Of a stretch of 64,000 nt of DNA, positions 1-10,124 are shown in pieces. Numbering within the stretch: position 1 is the first letter of the stretch; every line of letters begins with the position of its first letter. The translations under genes and the position numbers were made by a program. This DNA is from Chiridota heheva (lineage: Eukaryota; Echinodermata; Holothuroidea; Apodida; Chiridotidae), in NCBI GenBank assembly GCA_020152595.1, contig JAIGNY010000088.1, positions 532,001-596,000 of the forward strand, given 5' to 3'. The notes below the pieces were generated by a model. That model worked only from the letters and a program-made list of their open reading frames with translations, was not told where the DNA came from and ran no database searches.

Positions 1-542
1 GTCTAACAGGGCAAACAGGGGAGGGAGGAATGAAACCAACACAAAATAACAAGAGCAAAATAAAGGAGCTTTTAAACAAGCATGACAAAGATCAACTATC
101 CTTGGCCAAAACACTTCAAGAGAGAATTATTGTACGAATGTGTTCCGATATAAATTCTTTAGACTCGCATGATGATCATAGACACTCTTCAAGATTGACT
201 GTGAACCTATATAGATTAGGGTGTATGAATGTGTAGAGGCAACATCGCCAAATTGCTTTAAAATAAACAGAACAAAAACATGAAAGCTACTCAAATTTCA
301 TCAACATCAGTAAAAATTTACCGTTGTTACAGCGTTTTGAATTTTCAAGCATAACCCTGTGATGTATTATCTTGATATTTGATCTGAATCCTTTAATTGT
401 CAGTTGCAATTTTTTGTGACTTATGACTTTTAAATCATTAGTGTCTCAAAGAAGGGACATACTAGTACTGAATACTGAATTTGAATACTATGTACTACAA
501 AACCATTTTTAAGCAGGAAAACGGAACATGTTGCCCACTATT
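1..542. other. Non-coding, no feature recognised
   Basis: AT-rich single-copy-looking sequence. A 68-residue open frame near the left edge has no recognisable domain, and I treat it as chance. Confidence 0.5.
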
Positions 543-552
543 CTTATATCGG

Positions 553-828
553 TGTCCGCCCACTGGTCCGAAGGTCCATTAGTTTGTAGGTTAAATATTC
601 TGAAATAAAGACCCCCTATTGGGCCTTTAGACTAGTGAACCTTTGGACTATTGAACCTTTGGACTATTGGGCCTTTGAACTATCGGACCTTCAGATTATT
701 GGGCCTTCGGACTGTGAACCTTTGGACTATCGGACCTTCGGAATAGTGGGCCTTTTCTTTCGGACTATTGAACCTTCAGACTATTGAACCTTCAGACTAT
801 TGAGCCTTCAAACCAGTGGGCTGGCACC
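553..828. mobile_element. Foldback element made of about 17-bp subrepeats
   Basis: The body is an imperfect array of a unit close to GGACTATTGAACCTTCG. The ends are inverted: the left end contains CGCCCACTGG and the right end CCAGTGGGCTGGCAC. The 10-bp direct repeat CTTATATCGG sits immediately outside both ends (543-552 and 829-838), as expected for a target-site duplication. There is no coding capacity. A related, larger copy lies at 7600-8176. Superfamily unknown. Confidence 0.65.
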
Positions 829-838
829 CTTATATCGG

Positions 839-1475
839 AGCCCATGAAAATACAAAACAAAGATAGTTTTGACTTTAGTTTTGATATTGAATTAGTTAAT
901 TGGCATACATTTGCATATTCCAGCTACACGTAGCTCATCTCGGCAAGTCACTGCTACCAATTTGATTCCTAATTTAACCATGTTTGAATTCATTGCTTCA
1001 AATCCAATTTTCAAAATTCTTGGCTCTACAATCCGTAATTGTATTTACAATGTGTCAAAATTTTGGTTATTCCTCTTCTTCGAAATCTTATATGATCAAC
1101 TGTATATTTCTATCAACTAAAGCAAATAGTGAATTTGTGGAATAGACTAATGACTTAATTATATTTTATGGCTAAAAATGAAACAAATAACTTGAATCAA
1201 GTAATCTACAAAATGAAACCAATTATTCTATATCCCGTTTTGCACATCAAGATTTGAATGCCCTCAAAAACACTAACAAGCAATTACTTGTGCAGACCAC
1301 CGTGACCCACGGTGACTCACTTTTGTTTCATCTTGTTTAATTTTTGTCTACTGAATCCTCAATGTCAGAAATATTCATTAAATACTTGGGCAAAAGTCAG
1401 TGAATAACAAGACCAGCATATGTATCAAAATTTAAATTCAGTAACACTTGAAATAAATTAAAAAGCTGTCAAACA
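839..1475. other. Non-coding, no feature recognised
   Basis: AT-rich sequence with no repeat, RNA gene or conserved coding segment that I can recognise. Confidence 0.45.
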
Positions 1476-2040
1476 ATTTCACTATTGTTTCGGCAGAAAA
1501 AATTAACTTGGAATAGCAACTCAGGTGAAGCAAATTTGTAAATGTGACAAGGGTGGAAAACCTTGCAAACTATGCAGACAGTTCGTGGTGAATTGACAAT
1601 TTAATTGAAAATAATTACGATCAAAGAGGTTAACATAAGAACAAAATGTCCCTTTCTAAAAAATCACAATTATTTAGTATTCCTTATGTCACAAAGAAGC
1701 TGCATGGTATCAACCTGCATGGTATCAACCTGCATGGTATCAACCTGCATGGTATCAACCTGCATGGTATCAACCTGCATGGTATCAACCTGCATGGTAT
1801 CAACCTGCATGGTATCATTTCACTATTGTTTCGGCAGAAAAAATTAACTTGGAATAGCAACTCAGGTGAAGCAAATTTGTAAATGTGACAAGGGTGGAAA
1901 ACCTTGCAAACTATGCAGACAGTTCGTGGTGAATTGACAATTTAATTGAAAATAATTACGATCAAAGAGGTTAACATAAGAACAAAATGTCCCTTTCTAA
2001 AAAATCACAATTATTTAGTATTCCTTATGTCACAAAGAAG
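1476..2040. repeat. Tandem duplication of minisatellite flank, period 341 bp
   Basis: About 225 bp beginning ATTTCACTATTGTTTCGGC at 1476 recurs nearly unchanged at 1817, each time leading into the same 15-bp minisatellite. The first copy carries about 8 units (1700-1816), the second about 64 (2041-2996). The period therefore includes flank plus a short stretch of array. This suggests unequal exchange or slippage involving the array edge. Confidence 0.8.
1700..1816. repeat. Short 15-bp minisatellite array
   Basis: About 7.8 identical copies of CTGCATGGTATCAAC. It shares its left flank with the large array starting at 2041. Confidence 0.9.
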
Positions 2041-2996
2041 CTGCATGGTATCAACCTGCATGGTATCAACCTGCATGGTATCAACCTGCATGGTATCAAC
2101 CTGCATGGTATCAACCTGCATGGTATCAACCTGCATGGTATCAACCTGCATGGTATCAACCTGCATGGTATCAACCTGCATGGTATCAACCTGCATGGTA
2201 TCAACCTGCATGGTATCAACCTGCATGGTATCAACCTGCATGGTATCAACCTGCATGGTATCAACCTGCATGGTATCAACCTGCATGGTATCAACCTGCA
2301 TTATATCAACCTGCATGGTATCAACCTGCATGGTATCAGCCTGCATGGTATCAGCCTGCATGGTATCAGCCTGCGTGGTATCAGCCTGCACGGTATTAAC
2401 CTGCACGGTATCAAGCTGCATGGTATCAACCTGCATGGTATCAACCTGCACGGTATCAACCTGCACGGTATCAACCTGCGTGGTATCAACCTGCGTGGTA
2501 TCAGCCTGCGTGGTATCAGCCTGCGTGGTATCAGCCTGCGTGGTATCAGCCTGCACGGTATTAACCTGCACGGTATCAAGCTGCATGGTATCAACCTGCA
2601 TGGTATCAACCTGCATGGTATCAACCTGCATGGTATCAACCTGCATTATATCAACCTGCATGGTATCAACCTGCATGGTATCAACCTGCATGGTATCAGC
2701 CTGCGTGGTATCAGCCTGCGTGGTATCAGCCTGCACAGTATTAACCTGCATGGTATCAGCCTGCGTGGTATCAGCCTGCACGGTATCAGCCTGCACGGTA
2801 TTAACCTGCACGGTATCAAGCTGCATGGTATCAACCTGCATGGTATCAACCTGCACGGTATCAACCTGCACGGTATCAACCTGCACGGTATCAACCTGCA
2901 CGGTATCAACCTGCACGGTATCAACCTGTATGGTATCAACCTGTATGGTATTAACCTGCATTGTATCAACCTGCATGGTATCAACCTGCATGGTTG
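2041..2996. repeat. Large 15-bp minisatellite array with higher-order structure
   Basis: About 64 copies of CTGCATGGTATCAAC. The left third is nearly homogeneous. The right part mixes variants such as CTGCGTGGTATCAGC, CTGCACGGTATTAAC and CTGCACGGTATCAAG. The variant pair TTAAC then TCAAG recurs as a block starting near 2386, 2551 and 2791, so groups of units were amplified together. Because the unit is 15 bp, several frames on both strands stay open for hundreds of codons. The predicted peptides are pure five-residue repeats with no start context or domain, so I do not call a gene. Confidence 0.92.
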
Positions 2997-3417
2997 TTGG
3001 GGTTCTTACAAAAGACATAACTCATAAACACCAGAGCCTGTATATACCCAATAATTCATGTTTGCAGCTAAGGAAGATAGCAAGAGTCTTATTTGAATCG
3101 CTCTCTACTTTTTTGCATTTTGAACAACATTAAATTCAAGCGTATACCCCACGGTATCTGGTTAAGAATTTCTAAAGCTCATTTCATACCCGATTGAAAA
3201 AAGGAAATTGTAACACTTGTCATCAACAGCTGAAATTGAGGAACATTGAATTCATACAACAATTGCGCTTTAGAATTCCACTTATTCTTGCATTCTTGTA
3301 ATTTCACTTATTTTTGTATTCTTGAAATTTTGATACAAATTCAAAGGGGCAATAGACCGAAAGGTGAGGGCACTATTTTCCAGAGACTCACAAATATTCA
3401 GTAAAGCTTGTTTGACC

Positions 3418-3546
3418 CTCATGGGGAGATAATACTAAAGTTTCTTTAACACCAATACTGTATCTCCTCATGGGGAGATATACAAAGTTCTCTAACACCA
3501 ATATCTCCTCTGGGGAGATATACAAAAGTTCTCTAACACCAATATC
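3418..3546. repeat. Three tandem copies of a 40-48 bp unit
   Basis: Each copy contains TGGGGAGATA followed by TCTAACACCAATA or a close variant. Copies begin near 3418, 3466 and 3506 and differ by small indels. A 114-residue open frame beginning here is partly repeat-derived and is not called. Confidence 0.75.
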
Positions 3547-4489
3547 TATACCAAGTAGTTATCTAAAATTCATAAACAGTAACATATTATCATTTTGGGA
3601 GGCAGATCAGGTCACCGAATCTTTGAAAAATTCACCGAAACCTTATTTCATCTTTGCAGAATTTGATGCTCTTTTACTAAAATGTCAGTTTCTCTCTCAT
3701 CGAATTAAAGGATGCATAATAAACAAAATGCTGAATCACCAACTCCCTGGTCACATGTTTAAGAGTTGGCAGACGTTAAAGACGATTAACACATGTGCAA
3801 ATATGTGCAAATAGGTTTAGTCCCCTAGCTAAGTAGAACAAATATTTATAGGAATGAATAGCCTACAATAAGCTCTTTCGAGTATTACCTAAACAACAGA
3901 CTAAAGCCAATAGATAACACTTTAGTTATCACCTCTCACAGTAACTATTGTCAAATAGGAGTGAATGATCGATTCAATGGGGGTAGGGAAGAAAGAAGGG
4001 AGGGAGGAGAAAGAGGGGCAGGAGGAAGGAAACTAGAGAGGGGAAGGAAACTGGAGAGGGGAAGAAATGTGAGTGAATGAGAGAACAGTGGAAGGTGATA
4101 GGGGAAGGGAACATTCTTCCAATACTGAAGTGATCACAAGGGTGGCAATTGGTGATGTGACTCGTGCAAGTTACTTACTATCATCTCCATGCAATTAGCA
4201 TTAAAATAAAATTTATTTATGCATGATAAAATAGACCATGTAAATGTGTATTATACTCTATGATGAATTATTTTGTTATGTATTTTATTCCATGAAATCT
4301 TATGTGCACGATGGAGTGATAAATAAATAAACAAACAAACAACAAAACAAATCAAACAGGTGGCTGCATGCGAGGAGAGGACCTGTAGGCTGTATGTAAA
4401 CAAATTATATAGGAAATTGTCAGCAATTTCTAGACAGGTTTTGCTTCAAATGGACCAATATTTGTTCTACAATTATTTGATATATTTCT
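3547..4489. other. Non-coding; purine-rich tract near 3980-4110
   Basis: Mostly AT-rich. The tract near 3980-4110 is strongly G/A-biased, with repeated GAGAGGGGAAGGAAACT-like pieces. Nothing coding is recognised. Confidence 0.5.
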
Positions 4490-4560
4490 TCAACGGAGAC
4501 AATAAAGTCTGATGTAATCATTATTTCATGTGATAAAGGATACAAATCTTAACAAACTTC
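4490..4560 (+). repeat. Dispersed repeat, copy 1
   Basis: It shares GATAAAGGATACAAATCTTAA and the preceding AATAAAGTCTGATGTAATCA-like segment with 5935-5996 in the same orientation. It is probably a remnant of a short non-autonomous element; the second copy begins with TTTAAAGGACAC. Confidence 0.5.
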
Positions 4561-5926
4561 CCAAACAGCAAATCAAAATCTTATCTCAAGTTATTCATGT
4601 TTGAAGTCGACACATGGAGGCTGCCATTTTGTTAAAATTTGTATTGAAATATTCTGCCATTATGACATAATTTCCCCAACAGGGACATAAGGATTATGAA
4701 TGTATTTCTTTATAAATAAGATTGAAGTTTTTATTTTAAAATGATGTGACACAAAGTTTTAAGTGTATGTTTTGATAATTTCATTTGTACACAAAAATGT
4801 CCTTGATTCTTACAAAAGAAAAAAGAAGGTACATTATAAAGAAATACAAAGCATTCCAACATCCTGCTGGGCTGATAACATCATATTCTGCATATTTGAA
4901 ATCAAAATGGTAGCTCCCATGGTACTAGCTGCAAATCTCTGGTCTGTTTTAAAAAAAAACCTTTAACATAAATGCATCATGAACTACCGGTATTGAAATG
5001 TTTTTAATCATTCCCTTTTACTGTTAAATACTTACATCCTTACTTTACCTGGGGTCGGGTGGGGTGGGTTGAGGACCTGTGGCTTCAATAGTATGTATTG
5101 GTGTGTGGGGTGGGGGCATTTTGTACTACCAATTTGTTATCATTTTTGTTTTGTATATTTGGGAGTGTTGTATTCAGTTAAGCCCACCAGAGTTTTTATA
5201 CAACACTTCCTTTCACAACCATATATATTTTTCTGTATATACATATTTTTTAAATTTTCATAATATATTTATAAATAAAACTCTTCTGTAATTATATAAA
5301 AAAAAAAAAATAAATAAATTTGTAAAAAATTTTAATAATTACAATAAATGTGTTAGAATTAAGGGAGGTATGAAATTTGGTCAGAAGATTTGTTATTTTT
5401 GATTTTATCATATGAAATCAGGATTATGTCAGACTTTATGTCTCCTTTAATTTCTGGGTGAGTGAATTTCTCCATGAAACTGTCAGATAAAATCTTAGCT
5501 TTAGCCTTTTGGACCATTAGTACAAATTGTTAAATCTAAAAGAAAGTCATGCATTATCATAACACTAACATTGCATTATGTTTCATATGGACACCATCTA
5601 ATTTTGGATACTACATAATACCATGCAGTCCCTTTAAGTTTTCTTTTTTCACTTCATTTTATTCTGTCATTTAAGTTAATTCTAATTATATTGGAGTTTG
5701 CCTTATCATTTGTGAAAGACTTGTACCTTGAGGTCATCGCACTTTCTGAAAATATCATCCAGGACACTAAAGAAACCCAGACAATATAATTTATGCACTT
5801 CCTCCCATGACTACGCTCCTTTTGAATAAAGATAAAACACTGAAGAAATAAACCAGAGAGAAAAATCACACATGGTTCTGATGCCTAACTTTGATTAGAA
5901 GCAACTTTTTTTGTTATTGTTTATCT
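4561..5926. other. Non-coding AT-rich DNA
   Basis: It contains an A-run near 5299-5311 and T/A-rich sequence. Short open frames on both strands have no recognisable homology. No RNA gene is seen. Confidence 0.45.
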
Positions 5927-5996
5927 TTAAAGGACACATAAAGTCTAATACAATCATTATTTTATATGATAAAGGATACAAATCTTAACCAACTGG
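5927..5996 (+). repeat. Dispersed repeat, copy 2 (TTTAAAGG start)
   Basis: It begins TTTAAAGGACACATAAAGTC and matches 4490-4560 over about 60 bp. The TTTAAAGG start resembles the TTAA-flanked elements elsewhere in the window. It is abruptly followed by a G-rich tract, so the other end is not visible. Confidence 0.45.
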
Positions 5997-6052
5997 ATGG
6001 AGGGTGGGGAAGGGGAGGGGGAAGGTGGGGGAGAGGGTGGGGGAGGGGGACA
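5997..6052 (+). repeat. G-rich low-complexity tract
   Basis: About 55 bp of G-runs separated by A or T (for example GGGGAAGGGGAGGGGG). It contains many more than four runs of three or more G, so quadruplex formation on the plus strand is possible. No function is visible. Confidence 0.75.
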
Positions 6053-6539
6053 CCCTACACACTTATATACCATTTGGTCTACACAGAGTATATCCTTTGA
6101 AAACATCTCAAATGATATAAATAATCATTCAGGAGGCCTTAACAATCCATGCAACAGGTATTTTCCTTGGGAGACCTGAAATGGGTCTCCACAGGGAGGT
6201 GCGTCTTCCACTAGGATATTACCATTACTGGTGTATGCCTCCACAAGGTAGTAAATTTGCGAGCATACATACATACCTACCTACACACATACATACATAC
6301 ATACATACATATATACATAAACACATGCCAGCATGACTGCATAGGTTCCTGATGCTATTGCATCGGAACCAAAAACCAACATGTGTACATCACACATCTT
6401 TCTTCTGTAACATAAATTCCACTTTTGTTCAAAATCTTTTCATTCACCAGCCATTTCCTCAGCTCCCTTCCACCTCTTGTTATTCAAATGTTCTCCTTTT
6501 TATCTTATTCCTTTCAGTAGGTAACTGAACTTCCTGTTT
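6053..6539. repeat. Non-coding with CATA microsatellite
   Basis: A (CATA)n microsatellite with CCTA interruptions lies at about 6262-6318. The rest is unremarkable. Confidence 0.7.
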
Positions 6540-7125
6540 ATATCCCACAATAGAAGGATTTCATTACGTGACTCTAACTCAACCCCATTTTGCGTGGCAG
6601 CGGCACGCTTTTCACACAGCTCAGTCACATCACACATACAACAAACATACTGCATGCTAACCTACCAGTACAAGTTCAGCGAATTTAACTACTTCCAATT
6701 TTTTGATCACTTCCAATTTTACGTTATATTTTCCTCAAGTTTTATATTTTCACCAGGTATACGATAATGTTAATGCCAGCTGATTGGTCGTTATACTCAG
6801 ACAAAGCCTACATACCTGATTAGTGCTCGCTGCAAATCCAAGTGTGAATTGTAGGTTGAAGCCGAAACCTACTTTGAACGTCAATCAAGATAAAATGGAA
6901 ATCAAGAAAATGTCTTTTTATTCCCCGCACACATGTATTAATGCAACCAACAGCACAGCAAGATTCCAACATAATTATCTTACAAAAATAATCTTATATA
7001 ACAACTTGCAAAGGTATGTAAGTCTATAAAGTTTACAGCAGACGACAGTGGTATTTTCTGACAAAATGGTGATGTAAACAAAGTCATGTGACCTCATTAT
7101 GTCAGCTGAAAGACCCTTATAGAAA
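6540..7125 (+). repeat. Long dispersed repeat, copy 1
   Basis: About 585 bp that matches the reverse complement of 12365-12925 along nearly its full length. Shared landmarks are CGTGACTCTAACTC near the left end, CAAAGCCTACATACCTGAT in the middle, and TGTAAACAAAGTCATGTGA near the right end. The outer ends are weakly inverted relative to each other (GGATTT..CACGTGAC against GGTGTTTCAT..TCACATGAC). This fits a non-autonomous DNA element, but no target duplication was identified. Confidence 0.75.
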
Positions 7126-7130
7126 CAAGG

Positions 7131-7599
7131 TCAAGGCCTGTTTATACCATGGTATAATTTTTTTCTATAATCTGCAATTTTCCTCTAATGTCTGCAAATG
7201 TCTGCAGTTTTTCTCTTTTGTGATATAATTCAAATCTAAACAAAACACACCTGTTTCCCAGGAAATTTTTTCTGATGCAAATACCTCCTTTATTTGTTGT
7301 CTATTTTTACATTTCTCTTATTTGTCCATCCTGTTTAAACGAAAACATCAAACATCCATGAAATTTTGGATCTAGTGGCAGTTACGTTTTACAATAAGTT
7401 CCAAAATTTCAAGTACAGGTCAATATGTAAATACAGTTCAAATTCTTACATCTTTGTTTTCAACCTAACTTAAATTACTATCAAAATCGATAGAGGTATT
7501 TTGAAATTATTTATAGAATTACCTAAATGCCAAAGGATTGAAAAGCTTCATAACCCATTTGAAACCATGAACTTTAAATAGCAATGATTCAAATTAACG
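7131..7599. other. Non-coding, no feature recognised
   Basis: AT-rich sequence between two repeats; nothing further supported. Confidence 0.4.
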
Positions 7600-8176
7600 G
7601 TGCCAGCCCACTGGTTCAAGGGCCCAATAGTCCGAAGGTTCATTAGTCCGAAAGAAAAAGCCAACTAGTCTGAAAGAAAAGGCCCACTAGTCTGAAGGTC
7701 CAATAGTCTGAAGGTTCATTAGTCCAAAAGTTCACTAGTCCAAAGGTCCAATCAGTGGCATAGCTAGGACCCTATGGGCTGGGAAAGAGTGAGGCCCTGT
7801 GCGCCCCTATGGTATATAGATATAATGTTATATTTTTTCACGGGCTCCCCCTTATAGGGCCAAAACCGTGCCCAATTTAGGAGGGCGACTGTTTAGCTAC
7901 GCCAATGGGCCCAATAGTCCGAAGGCCCAAAAGTCTGAACAATCAATAGTCCAAAGGTATACCCTAACCCTAGCATTAACCCTAACCTTTGGACTATCTG
8001 GCCTAGGGATCTGGCCTTCGGACTGGTGAACCTTCGCACTAGTGAACCTTCGGACTATCAGACCTTCGGACAAGTGGGCCTTTTCATTCAGACTATTGAA
8101 CCTTAGGACTAGTGGGTCTTTATTTTGGGCAATTGAACCTTCAGACTAATGAACTCTCCGATCAGTGGGCAGACAC
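7600..8176. mobile_element. Foldback element interrupted by a hAT-like insertion
   Basis: Same family as 553-828. The left end starts GTGCCAGCCCACTGG and the right end contains CAGTGGGCAGACAC. The left arm has the subrepeats in reverse orientation (AGTCCGAAGGTTCATTAG), the right arm in forward orientation (GGACTATCAGACCTTCG). The two arms meet in a centre at about 7970-7987 carrying CCCTAACCCTA and TTAACCCTAACC. A 155-bp element sits inside the left arm (7753-7907). No flanking target duplication is visible for the outer element. Confidence 0.65.
7753..7907. mobile_element. hAT-like non-autonomous element, 155 bp
   Basis: Terminal inverted repeats are CAGTGGCATAGCTAGG at the left and the inverse of CATTGGCGTAGCTAA at the right. 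The flanking 8-mers are GGTCCAAT (7745-7752) and GGCCCAAT (7908-7915), an 8-bp target duplication with one mismatch. An 8-bp duplication and CAGTGGCGTAGCTA-type ends are typical of hAT non-autonomous elements. It is nested in the foldback element and therefore younger than it. Confidence 0.75.
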
Positions 8177-8310
8177 GGAACTATGGTAGAAACCTGTATT
8201 TTCTTTTGTGAATCCATTGTTTTCTGATTGTCTGTCTTATGTCATACTTTTCAGACAGAGAGCAGATAATTCTCGAGAAGTTTAATGCACCTTTAAATCA
8301 CAATCTAGGC

Positions 8311-9175
8311 CAGGGGTGTAGGAAGCCGTGCCCCTTCCCCAATTTTTTTTTCAGGGGGGTCAAGTACCATAATAATGAAGGACTAATGAATTGATTTTTA
8401 AGAGTCAGATTCCATAACTTTTTTTCTTATTAATTTTTGTGAAATCTTAAATTTTTGTAAAATATCTTTTTTTTTATTTTTGGGAAAATTTCTTCATTTT
8501 TCTAGAAATTGTTTTTCATTTTTGTAGAATTTGCTACAATTTTCAAAAAGTTTCCTTCATTTTCTTCAGTTTTTGTGTAATTCCTCTTTATTTTCCAGAA
8601 ATTTCTTCAATTTTCGATGGGTTGTCTTTTATTTTTGTGAAATTTGCAATACATTTTTCTTAATTTCCCTCATTTTCATGAAATTTGCTTCAATTTTCGT
8701 ACAATTTCCTTTAAATTTGGAAAAATTTCTTTAATTTTCCAGAAGTTGGTTTTTATATTTTAATTTGGTAAAATTTGCTCCATTTTTTGCGTAATTTCTT
8801 TCATTTCAGGAATTTTTCTTCAATTTTCATAAAACATCCTTCATTTTCATGAGATTTGCTACAATTTTTGTGCAATTTCCTACAATATTTTTAGTAGTCT
8901 TCAATTTCGTGGAATTTCCTTCAATTTTCATATAATTTCCTCTCACAATAATAACATCTTCTACCTCTACCTCTTCCACTCACATTTTCGTGAAATTTGC
9001 TTCAATTTTCGGGAAATGTTGGCAAATTGTACAACCCCCCCTCCCCACTACAAATAGTTTTTGGACCGTGAATAGAGGATTCATACATTTTTGTTCTGAG
9101 GTTTGTTAAGACAAATGATCAAATCTGCTCCCCCCTCCCCCACCGCCAAGTCAAATACTTTCCAGTACGCCGATC
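8311..9175. mobile_element. 865-bp non-autonomous element with 8-bp duplication
   Basis: A perfect 8-bp direct repeat ATCTAGGC flanks it (8303-8310 and 9176-9183). The left end is CAGGGGTGTAGGAAGC; the right end inverted is GATCGGCGTACTGGAAAG, a diverged inverted repeat. The interior is T-rich, built from irregular 20-30 bp units around TTTTCATGAAATTTGC and TTCAATTTTC, with C-rich patches near both ends. It appears related to 56220-56565. No protein is encoded. hAT-like by duplication length. Confidence 0.65.
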
Positions 9176-9615
9176 ATCTAGGCCACTGTGTAAAAGAAAC
9201 CATTAGTTTTCAAATTCTAGATAGAAAATTAAAGAGAATTTGAGCTGTCTGACCATTAACATATACTTCAGCTTGGATGGCCAAAACTTGACAAGTAAGT
9301 ATATGTTGAGACTGTTCTACTAATAGGAAAAAGACAACAGGTTTTTACGTTGTCCCTTTCTCCCCTCCTGAGTGGCAGGGCCCAAGGTGGTATTGCCAAG
9401 GGTGCCAAGGCCAATGGTGGTAGAGGGCCCACAGTGATAGGGCTGAGGGTGAAGCCCCAGGGTGATAGGGCCCAGGATAACATTCAATCTATAATGTAAC
9501 TTTGAGCATTCCCAGTATAATACCATTATACTAAATATTTGCATCTTATCTGTTTGTTTCACACTTATGCAGCTGCAACAAATATCCCAAAACTGCAAAT
9601 TCATCTTGTGATTTT
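9176..9615. repeat. Non-coding with GC-richer degenerate repeats
   Basis: At about 9370-9480, GGGCCCA, AGGGTG and GTGATAGGGC recur irregularly, suggesting an old short tandem array. Open frames here are repeat-derived. Confidence 0.45.
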
Positions 9616-9989
9616 CCTTACAGAAATATTGGCTTGCAGCACGCCTGAGTCAGGCTGACATTTTCTGCTTGCGCAAGCATGCTGCAAGCTTGTACAAGCA
9701 TACTGCAAGCTTGCAGCAAGCATGCTGCAAGCTAGTATTAGGAACAAATACTAGCTTGCTAGCTTACGCAAGCTAACGTTAGCTTGTGCAAGCGAGCATA
9801 AAATATTTGTTAGCTTAGGCAAGCTTGCAAACAGTTTTGCTAGCTTGCGCAAGTTGGCAGATAGTTTTTGCTAGCTTACGTAAACTAATTTGTTCCAAAT
9901 ACTAGCTTGCAGCACGCTTGCGCAAGCTAAAAATATTAGCTTGTCGCAAGCATGCTGCAAGCTTGCTGCAAGCTAATATTTCTGTAAGG
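9616..9989. mobile_element. Self-complementary element with CCTTACAG ends
   Basis: Left end CCTTACAGAAATATTGGC, right end the inverse of CCTTACAGAAATATTAGC. The terminal repeats match for about 28 bp with two differences. The 374-bp interior is saturated with self-complementary motifs (GCTTGCAGCA, TTGCGCAAGC, CTAGCTTGC), so much of the element can fold. A degenerate copy lies at 42459-42669. Superfamily unknown; no clear target duplication is seen. Confidence 0.7.
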
Positions 9990-10124
9990 ATTATGTTTAT
10001 CTCCATTTTATTTACTTTTACCTCTTTACACCAACAACTGTTGGTAGCGATCAAATGCAAGTGGACACCCAAATGTACCATTTAATCCACACATAATGTT
10101 GTACACCATGCATCAATTGTCACT

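Noticed and set aside
1946..3133. 395-codon open frame and its minus-strand counterpart
   Set aside because: Produced by a 15-bp unit repeated in frame. The peptide is a five-residue repeat with no domain, and the same holds in other frames.
5299..5311. A-run as a retroposed poly-A tail
   Set aside because: No SINE or LINE body and no target duplication were found beside it.
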